A stretch of 64,000 bases of DNA, taken from assembly GCA_023678885.1 (NCBI GenBank), contig CM042965.1:33771777-33835776 (forward strand), read 5' to 3'. Numbering within the stretch: position 1 is the stretch's first letter; every line of letters starts with the position of its first letter. A program made the translations under genes and the position numbers. Positions 44,233 through 54,308 of this stretch are shown one piece after another. The notes under the pieces are model-generated. The model was not told the origin of the DNA and made no database searches. It saw nothing but the letters and a program-made list of their open reading frames with translations. This DNA comes from Pogostemon cablin (taxonomy: Eukaryota; Streptophyta; Magnoliopsida; Lamiales; Lamiaceae).

Positions 44233-45876
44233 TGTTCAGCACGAAAATTCATGCTTTTCATAGGCCGTTTTCATATAATTATTGCATAATTTTAATATGA
44301 TTTGTGGAGTTTATTATTTATTCTCATAATTTCTATGACTTCACGGGTATTGTTGAGATTTTGCAGATATTAGACATATTTTAGGGTGGTAGAATTAATA
44401 AATTTTTGAAGAGGAGAAATAGTGATCACTAATGCTTGTACGTGGCCGGAATTGGAATTGTTGTGTTGTGATTCTTGTGAATATCAACGTGGGCAGCTCA
44501 CGATAATAGCTATAACTTGATTAAATGGCATTAGCAGATCAATTCTTTTTATTAGTGGAGCTCATAACATGCTTAAAAGCAATAGTGGGGCCCATGTTAA
44601 AGTGATGAGGAGACTACAATTTTTGGGCCGTGAATGAATTCAATTTTTGGATGCCATTATGTTATTTGTGGGCCCAAGAATGAATGAATTACCATGGTTT
44701 TTGAAAGCCCAAAACATACGTTCGATGGCTAAAAAAAATAGCGTGGAGAGTAGAACAAAAAAAGCACCCGTTGTTCAGCGAAGAAAGAGAGGGCGAACTG
44801 GTGAACGACACGAATCCATCACGCAGCCACACAATCACACCGCCATTCCACCCAATTCCACTCGATTCATCTTGGTGTGCCATTTAAGGAGAGGAGAAAC
44901 CATTCAATTGAAGGAGACGGGAGAAGGACATCAATAATTCTTTAATCCAGGGTTTTATTCTTAGAACTCATTTTCTTTTCAATAAAGATGAACAGTGGTA
45001 AGATCATTCTTACACCCATGGACGTTGCTTGTAACTCCATGGGGTAAATACTTTTTATAGTTCTAGGGTTATATGGATTAAGTTTATTTGATTTGATACT
45101 TGATATAGGGTTCAAACCTGCAGAATATTTATTTTCTTTTTCTATGAACTTATTGGAGACTATTTAATTTAAATTATGTAACGTTTGTGGTTATTTCATG
45201 ATATTGACCAATACTTGAGATAATTATAACTTGTGTGCATTATTAAATTATTTGGTTATTTTGTATAAGTTAAAGAAATTGACTTGATTGTTTGACTTAT
45301 TAGACATAGAAATTGTGATGGGTGTTATTGATATTGATGAATTGTCATATTAGTAATATTCAGGAAATTAGGTAATAAAGTTATAGTACCTAAAAAGGGA
45401 ACACGTATTAGTTCTAGTACCTGACGAGGGAGAGAATAATTTAGTAAGTACCTAGAGAGGGAGATAAGATTATTAACCTAGAGTCCTAGGAGATGAACCA
45501 GATAAATTACTAATTTGCTTAGACCAAATAAGTGGATTAGTAAAGTTTAGTGACTCTTCCATAAGTATCTATAGGAATTGAACCCGACCATCAAAGTGTT
45601 GAATTAATTAGCTTTATCCAGAACCCCTAGAGCTACTATTTCTCATTCTTGAATTTTCGTATTTTATTTAATTGCTCTTACTTACTTTTGCGAGTATTAA
45701 TTAATTTTAAAAATCAACAAACAATTGAATTTTCACCTATCTTATTTAGTTTAGTAATTTTAGAAAATAAGTAGTTGTCGTCCTTAGGATTCGATATTAA
45801 AATTTGGTTGCCTGCTGATACAGTCGATATCCCTACACTTGGGGATTTATTTGTGTGCACTTGAAAACACGCAACA
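44233..45876 (+). repeat. E1 3' LTR
   Basis: 1644 bp, about 98% identical by eye to 34771-36413. Confidence 0.97.
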
Positions 45877-45879
45877 GTA

Positions 45880-46116
45880 GACCTCCATTCGACTTGGGTA
45901 GCATGGTCGAACGAAAGGCATCTGGTCGAGCAAACTGCCTTGTCGCGAGCTTCCAATATCTTTATATTGCTCGACCTTCGTTCGACCATCAGGTCTGGTC
46001 GAACAGACTTGGTTTGGTCGAGCAACTTCACTGTTCCTTTCTTTTCCACTCGCCGGCATCATCGGACCTTCGTACTGCATGCCTGACCTCAATGTCATGG
46101 CATTATTCTCCAATAT
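45880..46116 (-). pseudogene. E2 gag tail with GCTCGACC/GGTCGAGC words
   Basis: In frame with the E2 gag but after a TAA at about 46115, this reads MTLRSGMQYEGP and then through GGTCGAGC/GCTCGACC and TTCGACC words (45892-46022). It is cut at 45881 by E1 and continues at 34770. Confidence 0.75.
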
Positions 46117-47121
46117 TTATGTCACTTGATTCACATTCGCGGCCATCTCCCCCATAATCAAGGTAAGGTCCTTCAACTGCTTAGATAAATCTGCATGATC
46201 AACATTCATGGCATCCTCAAGACGATCAATCCTTGCATTATTCTCAGCCATGCATCGATTGAAGGTATCTTCAATACTCTTCACTTCGTGCTGCTTCATA
46301 CTAGGTCCCCTTTGTGTCAACTCTGTAATCTGCCTCTGCTGGGACTCTAGTAGCTTGTTGACATTAGCTAGACTAGAGACAATCTCATCATCCCTATTTG
46401 GCTTCACCACTTGATGTTCAACCTGCGCTACCTCGGCAAGTACATATAATCCTCTATCTCTCTCTGCATGCCAGTCACGTGAATTCATAGAGATATCTTC
46501 AAACAACTTTTCTGCTTCAAGTGCTGTCTTTGATAACAGCGCTCCTCCTAAGGATGCATCAACAAAAACACGCAACTCACAATCCAATCCATAGTAGAAG
46601 ATATTTATATATTCAGCCTTAGACATCCCATGTTGTGGGCACCTCCTAAGCATGTCTTTAAACCTGTCCCACGCCTCATAAAATTTCTCACCCTGATTCA
46701 TAACAAATTGGGTGATCTCTTGCCTCATTCTTAAGATCCTTGAGGGTGGCATATGTCTCTCCAAGAACTTCTGCTGCAGTTGGTCCCATGTAGTGCAGTC
46801 GGCTGCATTAAGAGTCTCATACCAAGCCTCTGCCTTATCAATTAAAGAAAACTTGAATAGGGCGATCCGTCTAGCATTATCATGAGCTTCAGCACCTTTC
46901 TGAGTGTTTGCATAACCAAAAAATTTTCGGAGATGCTGATATGGATCTTCAAAACAACCTCCAGAAAAGGGATTCTTTTCTACCATTCTAGTAAAAGTGG
47001 GATGTATCTTAAAATCATCATCTTCCCCCCTTGCTCCTATCAGCCCCATGTTACCAATTTTGTAGTTCGTGAAAATTTCACGTATGACAACATTATCCGG
47101 ATTCTGCCTTGCTCCGGCCAT
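46117..47121 (-). CDS. E2 gag, intact 334-codon frame
   Basis: Uninterrupted minus-strand frame starting MAGARQNPDNVVIREIF, a start that aligns with an internal Met of E1 gag (MAGVRQPDEDD). Gag-core motifs: NPFSGGCFEDPYQHL (about 50-64), AEAWYETLNAADC (about 95-107), EAWDRFKDMLRRCPQHG (about 149-165), ISMNSRDW. The C-terminal third is likely coiled coil. No CCHC motif. This is the only retroelement coding frame of the nest that is still open over its whole core, although the element lacks enzymes; it would need pol from an element such as E1. The start lies 173 bp from the LTR. Confidence 0.88.
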   Translation of the reverse strand: MAGARQNPDNVVIREIFTNYKIGNMGLIGARGEDDDFKIHPTFTRMVEKNPFSGGCFEDPYQHLRKFFGYANTQKGAEAHDNARRIALFKFSLIDKAEAWYETLNAADCTTWDQLQQKFLERHMPPSRILRMRQEITQFVMNQGEKFYEAWDRFKDMLRRCPQHGMSKAEYINIFYYGLDCELRVFVDASLGGALLSKTALEAEKLFEDISMNSRDWHAERDRGLYVLAEVAQVEHQVVKPNRDDEIVSSLANVNKLLESQQRQITELTQRGPSMKQHEVKSIEDTFNRCMAENNARIDRLEDAMNVDHADLSKQLKDLTLIMGEMAANVNQVT

Positions 47122-47270
47122 GTTTAGCTCAGTGTGTTATTCGTTCATTTCCTTCCTCTCATTTTCCTAGTGCACAAGTACCTCAGAAAAATTTAAGGTT
47201 AGTTAGAAATAAATAATCACAAATAAAAGTTTTAATCAAATTAAAAATAATAAACTAATAATAACAGCCA

Positions 47271-47288
47271 TCCCCGGCAATGGTGCTA
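47271..47288 (-). other. E2 primer binding site
   Basis: TAGCACCATTGCCGGGGA in element sense, about 15 of 18 matching the tRNA-Asp complement, next to the LTR end. Confidence 0.75.
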
Positions 47289-47294
47289 AGAATT

Positions 47295-48913
47295 TGATGG
47301 GCGTTTTCTCAACACACAATTAATCTCCAAGTATGAAGGATATCAATTATAGTCTCGAAAGGTGACCAAGTGAATATCGAACCCAATGGACAGATAATTA
47401 TCAATTTAATTATGTTCTAGTATATTAAGACTATGTTGGAAATTATAATGGTTGTGATTTTGAGATTAAGTAACAACTAATAACTAAAATATCAAGTAAA
47501 AAATAATAAAAAGGAGAGATAAGTGAGTTGTGATCAAGTAAGATAGTAGGTAGTTCTTCAGGTAATCCTGTTCCACTTATTAATTCATCTTCCGTGTGAT
47601 GGTGTCCGACTCTGCCTTGTGGTTTATGGATGCATCACTAAACCATGTAAATTTACTCTATAGACACAAGTAAATATACGTATGACACGTGTGAATATTC
47701 TCGGAGCAAGAGATATAATTCACCCCCCTTTCTAGGTACTATCAGTATCAATTATTTTCCGTGCACTTAGTACTCTAACCCGATATGATCTCCCTTTATA
47801 GGTACTATGAAATTATACTTTTTATCCTACTTATTAACCCCGAATATGATTCAATTAACAAGTATTCATATAAGATAGTTTTAATAAGACTTCGGAATCC
47901 CTTCACTTAGAATTATAACATAAAATCATGCTCAGCAGTGAACATAATCAACCAATAATCAAGTTATGTATTCATGCTCTACACAACAATTATTGATGCA
48001 CAAAATAACCGTGAGTATGGATTAAAAACGCGCAATCTTATATAAAATAAACCACAAGTAGTGTTGTACGGAGTTTACACATGAAAGAAAAATAACTCAT
48101 GAAACCTTCATAACCCTAGAACTACCGAAGCCGCTCTAGCCCATGATTGATCTAGGAACAATCATGGTTAGTTGGACCAATCTTACTTGAATCTCCAGCG
48201 GAACCTCTATCACAGCCCCTCCGGATGATGGATGATCGCTCTCCTCTCAACTCTACGTCTCCTCGTCTTCTTGATCGATTGATTCTATAAATGCCCATCT
48301 ATGATGCTGCATAAGCCTTCTTTTATACTTGTAATCATGTCTCCTGGGCCTGGAATGGGCTTTTTAAGTGATCACACGCATTGACGGTGTAAAAATACGG
48401 ATATGGTAAGTTCCCAAGCCTCAATTCGACTTCACCAACAGGTCAAATTAACTACCAAAAGTCGAATTGAAGGTCGAATTTGTCTACTGTAAGTCCCAGG
48501 TGCTCTATTCGACCAACTACCCTGGTCGAATCGAAGTGACGAGGTCGAATTGGCATCTCCACCAATCAATTCGACCTCAATTCGACCTGATGTTCAGGTC
48601 GAATCCCTCTGTCGTGGTTGAATCTACCTTCTGCTCGTGTTATGCTGCCAATTCGACCAAAATGGCTGGTCAAATTGACCTCCTTCTGGTCGAATTGCAT
48701 TCCTGCTTCGCCCAAACGGATGGCTTCGACTTTCTTTCTTATGATTTCAATACTTTCATTCCGATTTCCTTTGAAAAATCACTCAAATAGCTTCAACAAC
48801 ACCTGATCCGTGCCTTTTCACAATATACATCGATTTACAACTGATTACAACCTTCAAACACTTCATAATAGCATAAATCCAGGCGCAAGATTTGTGAATT
48901 TACACACTCATCA
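47295..48913 (-). repeat. E2 5' LTR
   Basis: 1619 bp, pair of 30316-31933; TTCGACC word array at 48420-48725; TATAAAAG at 48327-48320. Confidence 0.93.
48420..48725. repeat. AATTCGACC/GGTCGAATT word array in E2 5' LTR
   Basis: Same positions and words as in the 3' LTR (31440-31745), with some single-base decay such as GGTTGAAT and GGTCAAAT. Confidence 0.85.
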
Positions 48914-50280
48914 TGCAGAACACGGGCCGCCTATTAGAGAAAGCCGTGCACAGTCATCAGAAAATACTACACGCCCATGGGAGAGGCCGTGTGTGGGCAT
49001 ACGGGCCGTGTCCAGGAATACATAGAACACGCCGAACTAGGTGTGCACTACACGAGCCATGCGCTGCTACATGGTCCGTATAGGCGTAAAAGACAGTACA
49101 AATTTCAGAATGTTCCGGAAGCTTCTAGAAGGCCCCTAAGTGATATAAAAGGATGACTTGTGAGAAAATTGGAGAAGGAGATCAGAATTAGAGCAGTTAC
49201 ACACATTCCACACCATATTTTCACACACTAGATCTATTTGATTCATCTCCATATATTTGATCCATCCATTTTTATTGATCTTCATTAATCCATCCATCAA
49301 TCCACCCATCCATCACTTAAGAAGAGGAAAGCATCAATGATTGAATAAGTTAGCATTTTGAAGAGAAGGAAGGTTATCTCCTCAAAAGGGAAGTCAATCT
49401 ACTTTTCAATTGTTGATTTCCTTCTTATTTTGGCTCAAATAGAGTAAGCCTTTGAATGTATTGATCTAAACACAATGTGTAGTGGCTAGTCTATAGTAGG
49501 GCTAATCATATGATTGGTTGAGGAGAATGCTAGATATGTAGGATTTGAGATGTTGAATTGAGTTAATTTTTGACTTCCTTTTATGATTAATGAATCATGT
49601 TTCATTTCAATACTTGTGTGATTAAATTCTCTACTCATAATGTTAGGATGACCATTCCAATATTATGATTAGGTATTTAATTGAATCATATATTAAGATG
49701 AGCATGCATGTTAGTGTGAGGGGAGGTAAGCCATACCCTTCTTATGCTTAGAACATTCATATAAGGACACTTGAGAAATTGAGTGAAAAGAACCAAACTT
49801 ATAATCATAGCACCTTAAGGGAATTGAGATTAAGAACAATCCTAGGAGATTTAGACTTGTAAAAGAGTCGAGAACCTAATTGTCTTGGCCATAGGGATTA
49901 GGGATAAAAACATGATTGCTTTTAGTCTAAACTTAATGAAGTTTACCATCAAGAGTTATGCATATCTTGCTAGATTCTTAACCATGATTATGATTAGCCT
50001 TGCTCCATTCTTAAGTGAATTCTATCCATATTCCATTCATCTTATCATTTGTTCGAAAATTGATATAATTAGTTGTTAATTGAATTCTTAGTTAATTGAT
50101 TAGAATAATAAGTAGTCTAAATATCAAACCTTCAATCTTGTCACTCTTACAAAGCATAAATCAATGACAAATCCGGATATAACCATGAGTTTACTTTCCC
50201 TTGGGACGACATTCTTATAAATTTTGTTACTTGGTCACACGTGTACTCGACGATAGAATCTCTTACTCTTAAATATTTTA
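48914..50280 (+). repeat. D LTR, right part
   Basis: Resumes after E2 with ACACGGGCC words, TATAAAAGG (49144-49152), then a stretch with TTGGCCATAGGGATTAGGG that parallels the LTR of element C (TTGGCCGAGGGATTAGGGG at 7657) and ends shortly before E3 gag resumes. Confidence 0.65.
49144..49152 (+). promoter_or_regulatory. TATA box of D LTR
   Basis: TATAAAAGG followed by ATGACTTGTGAG. Confidence 0.5.
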
Positions 50281-50284
50281 GTAG

Positions 50285-50846
50285 AAATGCGACTAAGAAC
50301 AAAGTACTTATTCAAGAACTTATCTGCCAACTGCTCCCATGTAGTACAGCATCCTGCAGGAAGGTTGTTGTACCACTCTTTGGCTTTCCCCGTTAGTGAG
50401 AATGGGAAAAGCCTCATTCTGATAGCATCCTCTGGAATATTCCTATGCTTCTGCGTCCACGCATACTCATTAAATAACTGCAGATGCTCACTAGGATTCT
50501 CCATATGATTACCACTAAACTGCTATGCTTGTACCATACGAATCAGTCCAAACAGCAACACAAGATTCTTCGCAATGATTGCGGGTTCATTCAATCCAGC
50601 ATTCATGGTATGCTTTAGCTTATACTGGTCCCGCATGGGGGTGGGGGCCTGATCGTCAGCCATCTCTACTTTATCAGTCTCTTCAGTTAAATCAACTTTC
50701 TCTTATTCAGACGAATAGCAAGTATCCGACTCCGAGCTAGGAATAGGTGTAGCTGGCTGCTTTCTCTTCCTTCTGTTCAGTCTGACAAGTACTTTAAGTT
50801 CTAGGTTGAGTGGTTCAATGGGAATTCCACTTGACCTAGTAATCAT
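50285..50846 (-). pseudogene. E3 gag, N-terminal third
   Basis: Begins with ATG at 50846 (MITRSSGIPIEPLNLELK), the Athila gag start, has in-frame TAA near 50705 and TAG near 50523, and continues MENPSEHLQLFNEYAW, GKAKEWYNNLPAGCCTTWEQ and NKYFVLSRIST. It is broken at about 50285 by remnant D; gag resumes at 29925. Confidence 0.8.
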
Positions 50847-50982
50847 ACACCTGTTCTCACACAGCTAATCAGAATAGTTTGGATATAAAAAAATAAAAAT
50901 AAAAATAAAAGCAATTAAGAATTTAACGTCCTAAATTAAAAATAAATCACAAAAGAATTAAATAGTAAAGCCTAGGGAATTA

Positions 50983-51000
50983 TCCCCGGTAACAGCGCCA
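50983..51000 (-). other. E3 primer binding site
   Basis: TGGCGCTGTTACCGGGGA in element sense, 16 of 18 matching the tRNA-Asp complement. Confidence 0.85.
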
Positions 51001-51002
51001 TT

Positions 51003-52783
51003 TGCTTGTTCACAATTTTGTATCTCCTCAAGTGTAGGGAATTAATTGTAGTTCAGCGTGTGACCAAGTCTATTATCGAACCAAAAGGATAATTCTAAAC
51101 TAACTATTTAATCTATTTATGACAACTCTAACCTAAGACAAATTTGGATTTATAAGTGAATTTAATTAAACCTAAGAAAGTAGAAAATAAGTACTTAAAA
51201 TAATAAAATAGCAAATAAAATTAAATATGAAAGTGTTCAAGAGAGAAGATAGATAGCACTAGGTAATCCAGTTAAATTGGTTGAACCAAATCACTAGACA
51301 ATCGGTTCGAATCCCTGCAGTTCTTATGAAAGCAATAACTAATTTATATTAAATCCTTCTTTTAAAGTAAACTTACTGCATAGATCTGGTTTAAACCCTC
51401 AGATGCAGAAGAATAATTCATACTCCCTTTCTAGGTACTTCATGCAAAATTTCATTAAAGGCTAGAGCACTAGACTTCCCTTTATAGGTACTTAAGAATT
51501 AATCTCCAATTCCCACCTAACAATTTAAGAAACCAAATCCTCTAGAATGATAATTAATAGATATATTAAGTGTTCAATATTAATTATTCAAATGAATAAA
51601 GGTTATATGGTTAGATCCCCTTTACCCATAACAGGTTGACAAATATAATTCTTATATAACACAAGCAACAAGCATAAATATGCATAAGACAATGACATAT
51701 ACATGCATGAGGACAGATCATAAGACAAAAATATAAGTCTAAATTCAAAGAATTAATAAGGGAATAACTGCAGGTATCCAACCTATTCTAGATCATCAAT
51801 TCAAAATAATTCAACCTTCAGAACCTAGCACTATCCAAGAAGTACTAGCTCATGGTGTTACAAGCAACATCCATGGTTAGATATGAAAACAATCCCATAG
51901 GTCTATAATTCAAAAGAAAGAAAGAAAGAATAAGAAAAACCCTAGATATGGCGTGATTCTCTGTTCTCTCTTCCATGATTCTGAACCTTCTTGTTCTCCT
52001 TCTCAAGTAAGCAACATTGATGAACTCTCCGAGATGAGTGGATGGGATAATGACGGTAAGGGTATGTAAAAGTATAAAGGATTGTAGAGAGTTATGGAGA
52101 GTTATGGTTTGGAACATCCCAAGGGATCCTTTTATAGTTGAGGGCTGCTAAAATTAGGATTCCACCACAAAATAGGGCTTTTTCACGTCAAAAACACGAA
52201 CGGGCCGAAAATTGGCCAGCTGGGTCGTGCCACACATCGGCACCCTGCACGACCTCACGGTTTTTGCTCATAACTTCTTCATTCGGGCTCCGATTAAAGT
52301 GATTTTTACGCTCACGTGATCCTATCTTCCTCAGATTTTTATCTATATAAAGAACTTACAAAAACTCTAATATTTAAAGGGAATGAGTCGTGCAAAAGTG
52401 GCACGAGTTGTGCTGGTGGCACATCTTGCGCGTCTTCACCGTTTTGATCATAACTCCTCCATCTGACGTCTAATTGAGGTGTTTCTTGAGCCAAAATGAC
52501 CTTCTTTCTGTATCTTTCCAACCATAAGTTTGGACTCCTAAAAAAATACAAAAAAAATATGCAAATTGGGCATGCATTTTTTCAGCATTCTATCACGATT
52601 TCACTTTTCATTCCAACTTTGCACTTTTAATCCATTTTCCACCTAAAGATACAAAATAACACCTCAAATACAACATAATTTTAAATATATGAATATTAAC
52701 CATTTAGTTCTAAAATACGAACATAAATTCTACAAAACGGTGCTAAATCGGACCCTAAAATATGCAGATTTTCACACTAAACA
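51003..52783 (-). repeat. E3 5' LTR
   Basis: 1781 bp, pair of 23976-25762. TATAAAAGG at 52136-52128; GTCGTGC words at 52224-52410. Confidence 0.93.
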
Positions 52784-52788
52784 GTTAC

Positions 52789-53480
52789 TGACAACTCCAT
52801 TAATTAATATCTCATCCTAGAGTAGTACCACTCAACCTCATTATCATGCTGGAATAAATTCACCTGCAGGGTTTACATGATAATCCTTATGAGCTCCTCA
52901 AGGGGACATCATCAACCTATAACGGACACGGATGATTCCTTCTACAATCAACAGCACACCATAGAGACAATACTTTTCCAACTCATCGAGTTTGTTGATT
53001 TAATTACATGTAAATGTCATTCATTGATAAATCAAATAAATACATACTGCCTTACATGTCGAGATTTTTGTATAGGGATTAAGAGCACGAATATCCATAA
53101 TAACTGAGATCAAGTTCTTCTATATAGACAGTACAAGTCGAACGATCTCAAGTGGTCCTACTCAATACACACAAAGCATACTAATGTGATTCTATAGTCA
53201 AGACAAACTAATACCAAATCACATTACAACCATCCCGATAGAGAGTCCCCATCTATCTCGATTGTGAGCATCTGTTTATACTTTATAAGGAAACCGATAA
53301 TATGATCTTCCGCGTGTTGTCGCACAACATATTATCTACAGTATAAAGTAAGTGGACTATTACATCGTACATATAAATAAATTATAAGACGCAATCATTT
53401 GATCATATGACTCTTATTTCAAATAAATTGTTATAACATTGTTCATACAAAAAGCTAGACTTTTAGTATACAATCCAACA
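52789..53480 (-). repeat. Copia 5' LTR, 5' half
   Basis: Starts TGTTGGATTGTATACT on the minus strand at 53480; 52934-53480 is homologous to the truncated 3' LTR; it continues at 23975. Confidence 0.9.
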
Positions 53481-53481
53481 G

Positions 53482-53703
53482 TTGTGTTTTGTAATGACGA
53501 TAAATAAAAGTCATGAACAATCTCTTCAAAGAGTTGGAGTACTGTATCTTCCAAAACCTGTTTTCACACATGAGCAGTTATATGTTGCTATATCAAGAGT
53601 AAAAGATCAAAAAAGTTTAAAAATTTTATGTCTTGATGAAGAAGGTAATGTATCAAACAAAACACAAAATGTGATTTACCGAGAAGTTTTCAATAATGTT
53701 TAA
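53482..53703 (+). pseudogene. Helitron RepHel helicase, C-terminal end
   Basis: The frame reads FVMTINKSHEQSLQRVGVL, YLPKPVFTHEQLYVAISR, then VKDQKSLKIL and a stop at 53701. This is the end of the Pif1-type helicase of plant Helitrons (AMTINKSQGQ-S...YLPRPVF-THGQLYVA-SRV), including helicase motif VI (YVAISR). The upstream helicase and Rep domains are missing because the copia element starts at 53480 and nothing homologous is recognisable left of 17711. The intact protein drives rolling-circle transposition. Confidence 0.9.
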
Positions 53704-53896
53704 TAATTTTTAATATTAAATCATACATATGGCACTTATAATTAAAATAACAATAGTATGTCAAAATAATATAATTTTAACAATAAAGATAAATTAAAAT
53801 ATGAATTAATATAATATAATCAAAGACATTAATAATAGTATTAATTTTATTTTAAAAAAATTAATGATCCCGCGTAGTACGCGAGTTCCATGCTAG
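53704..53896 (+). mobile_element. Helitron 3' terminus with hairpin and CTAG end
   Basis: AT-rich tail followed by hairpin CGCGT-AGT-ACGCG (53871-53883), nine bases, then CTAG (53893-53896) and a flanking T. This is the canonical Helitron 3' end (short GC hairpin, CTRR, insertion before T) at the right distance from the helicase stop. Confidence 0.88.
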
Positions 53897-53939
53897 TATA
53901 TATATATAAAGAAAATCAGTAAGGTTCTACTCATCTTCC

Positions 53940-53947
53940 TATATATA
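53940..53947 (+). promoter_or_regulatory. TATA box of WAT1-like fragment
   Basis: CTATATATACAC about 93 bp upstream of the ATG at 54033; a plausible core promoter. Confidence 0.45.
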
Positions 53948-54032
53948 CACACTGTAACCATCAGCCATATTAGCTCCCTTCTCATCTCATCTCTTCAAAC
54001 TCTTCAAAATTTCCAACAATCAGTGAATTAAA

Positions 54033-54308
54033 ATGAGTGGAGAGGCTGTTATAAACTTTATTCAGACACTAAAGCTGTTCCTGAATGTTTTCTTTGTATA
54101 CCTTTTTCAGATGATGAAGCTGTTTCTTGCTGTCTTTTTTCTCCAAGCCGATGTTTCCGCCATGGAAGTTATCACCAAGATAATTTTAAATCGTGGAATG
54201 AGCATCTATACGTGTTTGTTCTACCGGCATATGTTCGCGACCATAACAGTAACACCCCTAGCGATTCTTCTTGAAAAGTGTACAAATAGTACCCTTCATC
54301 AAGGATGA
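54033..54308 (+). pseudogene. WAT1-related (MtN21/EamA transporter) first exon, interrupted
   Basis: ATG at 54033 opens a frame with hydrophobic segments and ADVSAMEVITKIILNRGMS, then IYTCLFYRHMFATITVTPLA and ILLEK. This is the N terminus of plant WAT1-related (UMAMIT) transporters: first helix, then K-x-x-L-x-x-G-M-S and F-x-x-Y-R-H-x-x-A-T. A repeated hydrophobic phrase near the start (LKLFLNVFF and MKLFLAVFF) suggests a small internal duplication. At 54298 an inverted-repeat transposon begins, and its first bases supply the last codons of the frame. No later exon is recognisable beyond it. Intact homologues have about ten membrane helices and move amino acids or auxin. Confidence 0.75.

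Larger units (their letters stand above)
34771..45876 (+). mobile_element. Element E1: Athila-type Ty3/gypsy retrotransposon, innermost and youngest
   Basis: LTRs at 34771-36413 and 44233-45876, starting TGTTCAGCACG and ending CACGCAACA; I counted roughly 30 differences between them over 1.64 kb. Flanking 5-mers are gtcga (34766-34770) and gtaga (45877-45881), a TSD with one change. A perfect tRNA-Asp primer site, gag, protease, RT, RNase H and integrase are present in the expected order, but coding is broken by stops and frameshifts. About 1.9 kb lies between the end of pol and the 3' LTR, where Athila elements often have an env-like ORF; none is found here. It inserted in the gag tail of E2. 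Confidence 0.96.
30316..48913 (-). mobile_element. Element E2: non-autonomous Athila-like retrotransposon, nested in D
   Basis: LTRs at 30316-31933 (3') and 47295-48913 (5'), starting TGATGA(G/A)TGTGTAAATTC in element sense and ending in a TGA(T)-complement, CGCCCATCA in the 5' copy. A perfect TSD tgcag is at 30311-30315 and 48914-48918. A tRNA-Asp-like primer site and a GTTTGGGGGTT purine tract flank the internal region. The internal part is about 4.2 kb after subtracting E1. It encodes an intact gag frame and a short downstream frame but lacks the protease core, RT, RNase H and integrase. LTR divergence is near 5% by partial eye comparison. Confidence 0.93.
29926..50280 (+). mobile_element. 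Remnant D: LTR with a short internal tail, inserted in E3 gag
   Basis: A purine tract (CTTGGAGGGAGGGAAG, about 29945-29959) precedes an LTR-like sequence starting near 29962 (TGATCGTTGTC). E2 splits it (29962-30315 and 48914-50280). It contains TATAAAAGG at 49144-49152, ends with a LTR-like ACTTGGTCACACGTG...CTCGACGATAGAATC stretch resembling the end of element C's LTR, and then E3 gag resumes at about 50285. No TSD or terminal CA is found, so it is a 5'-truncated or end-eroded copy, not a clean solo LTR. Confidence 0.65.
23976..52783 (-). mobile_element. Element E3: Athila-like gag-protease retrotransposon, nested in copia LTR
   Basis: LTRs at 23976-25762 (3') and 51003-52783 (5'), each starting TGTTTAGTGTGAAAATC and ending AACAAGCA in element sense. 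A perfect TSD gttac lies at 23971-23975 and 52784-52788. A tRNA-Asp-like primer site follows the 5' LTR and a purine run (GTTTGGGGGGGTTTG) precedes the 3' LTR. The element has gag and protease but no RT, RNase H or integrase. Its gag is cut by remnant D and everything nested in it; without the insertions E3 is about 8.5 kb. Confidence 0.93.
17711..53480 (-). mobile_element. Ty1/copia retrotransposon, outermost element of the nest
   Basis: Minus-strand element. Its 5' LTR is split by E3 (right piece 52789-53480, left piece 23276-23975) and starts TGTTGGATTGTATACT on the minus strand. The primer site TGGTATCAGAGC (23270-23259) follows. Degraded gag, integrase, RT and RNase H pieces run leftwards to a 3' LTR that survives only as 17711-18258. 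Without the 28.8-kb insertion the element is about 7 kb. On the right it interrupts a Helitron helicase frame at 53481. Its own target duplication cannot be seen because the 3' LTR is truncated. Confidence 0.85.

Noticed and set aside
52934..53480. Copia LTR of only about 550 bp
   Set aside because: No primer site follows at 52934; the sequence continues across E3 to TGGTATCAGAGC at 23270, so the LTR is about 1.39 kb and the left copy is truncated.
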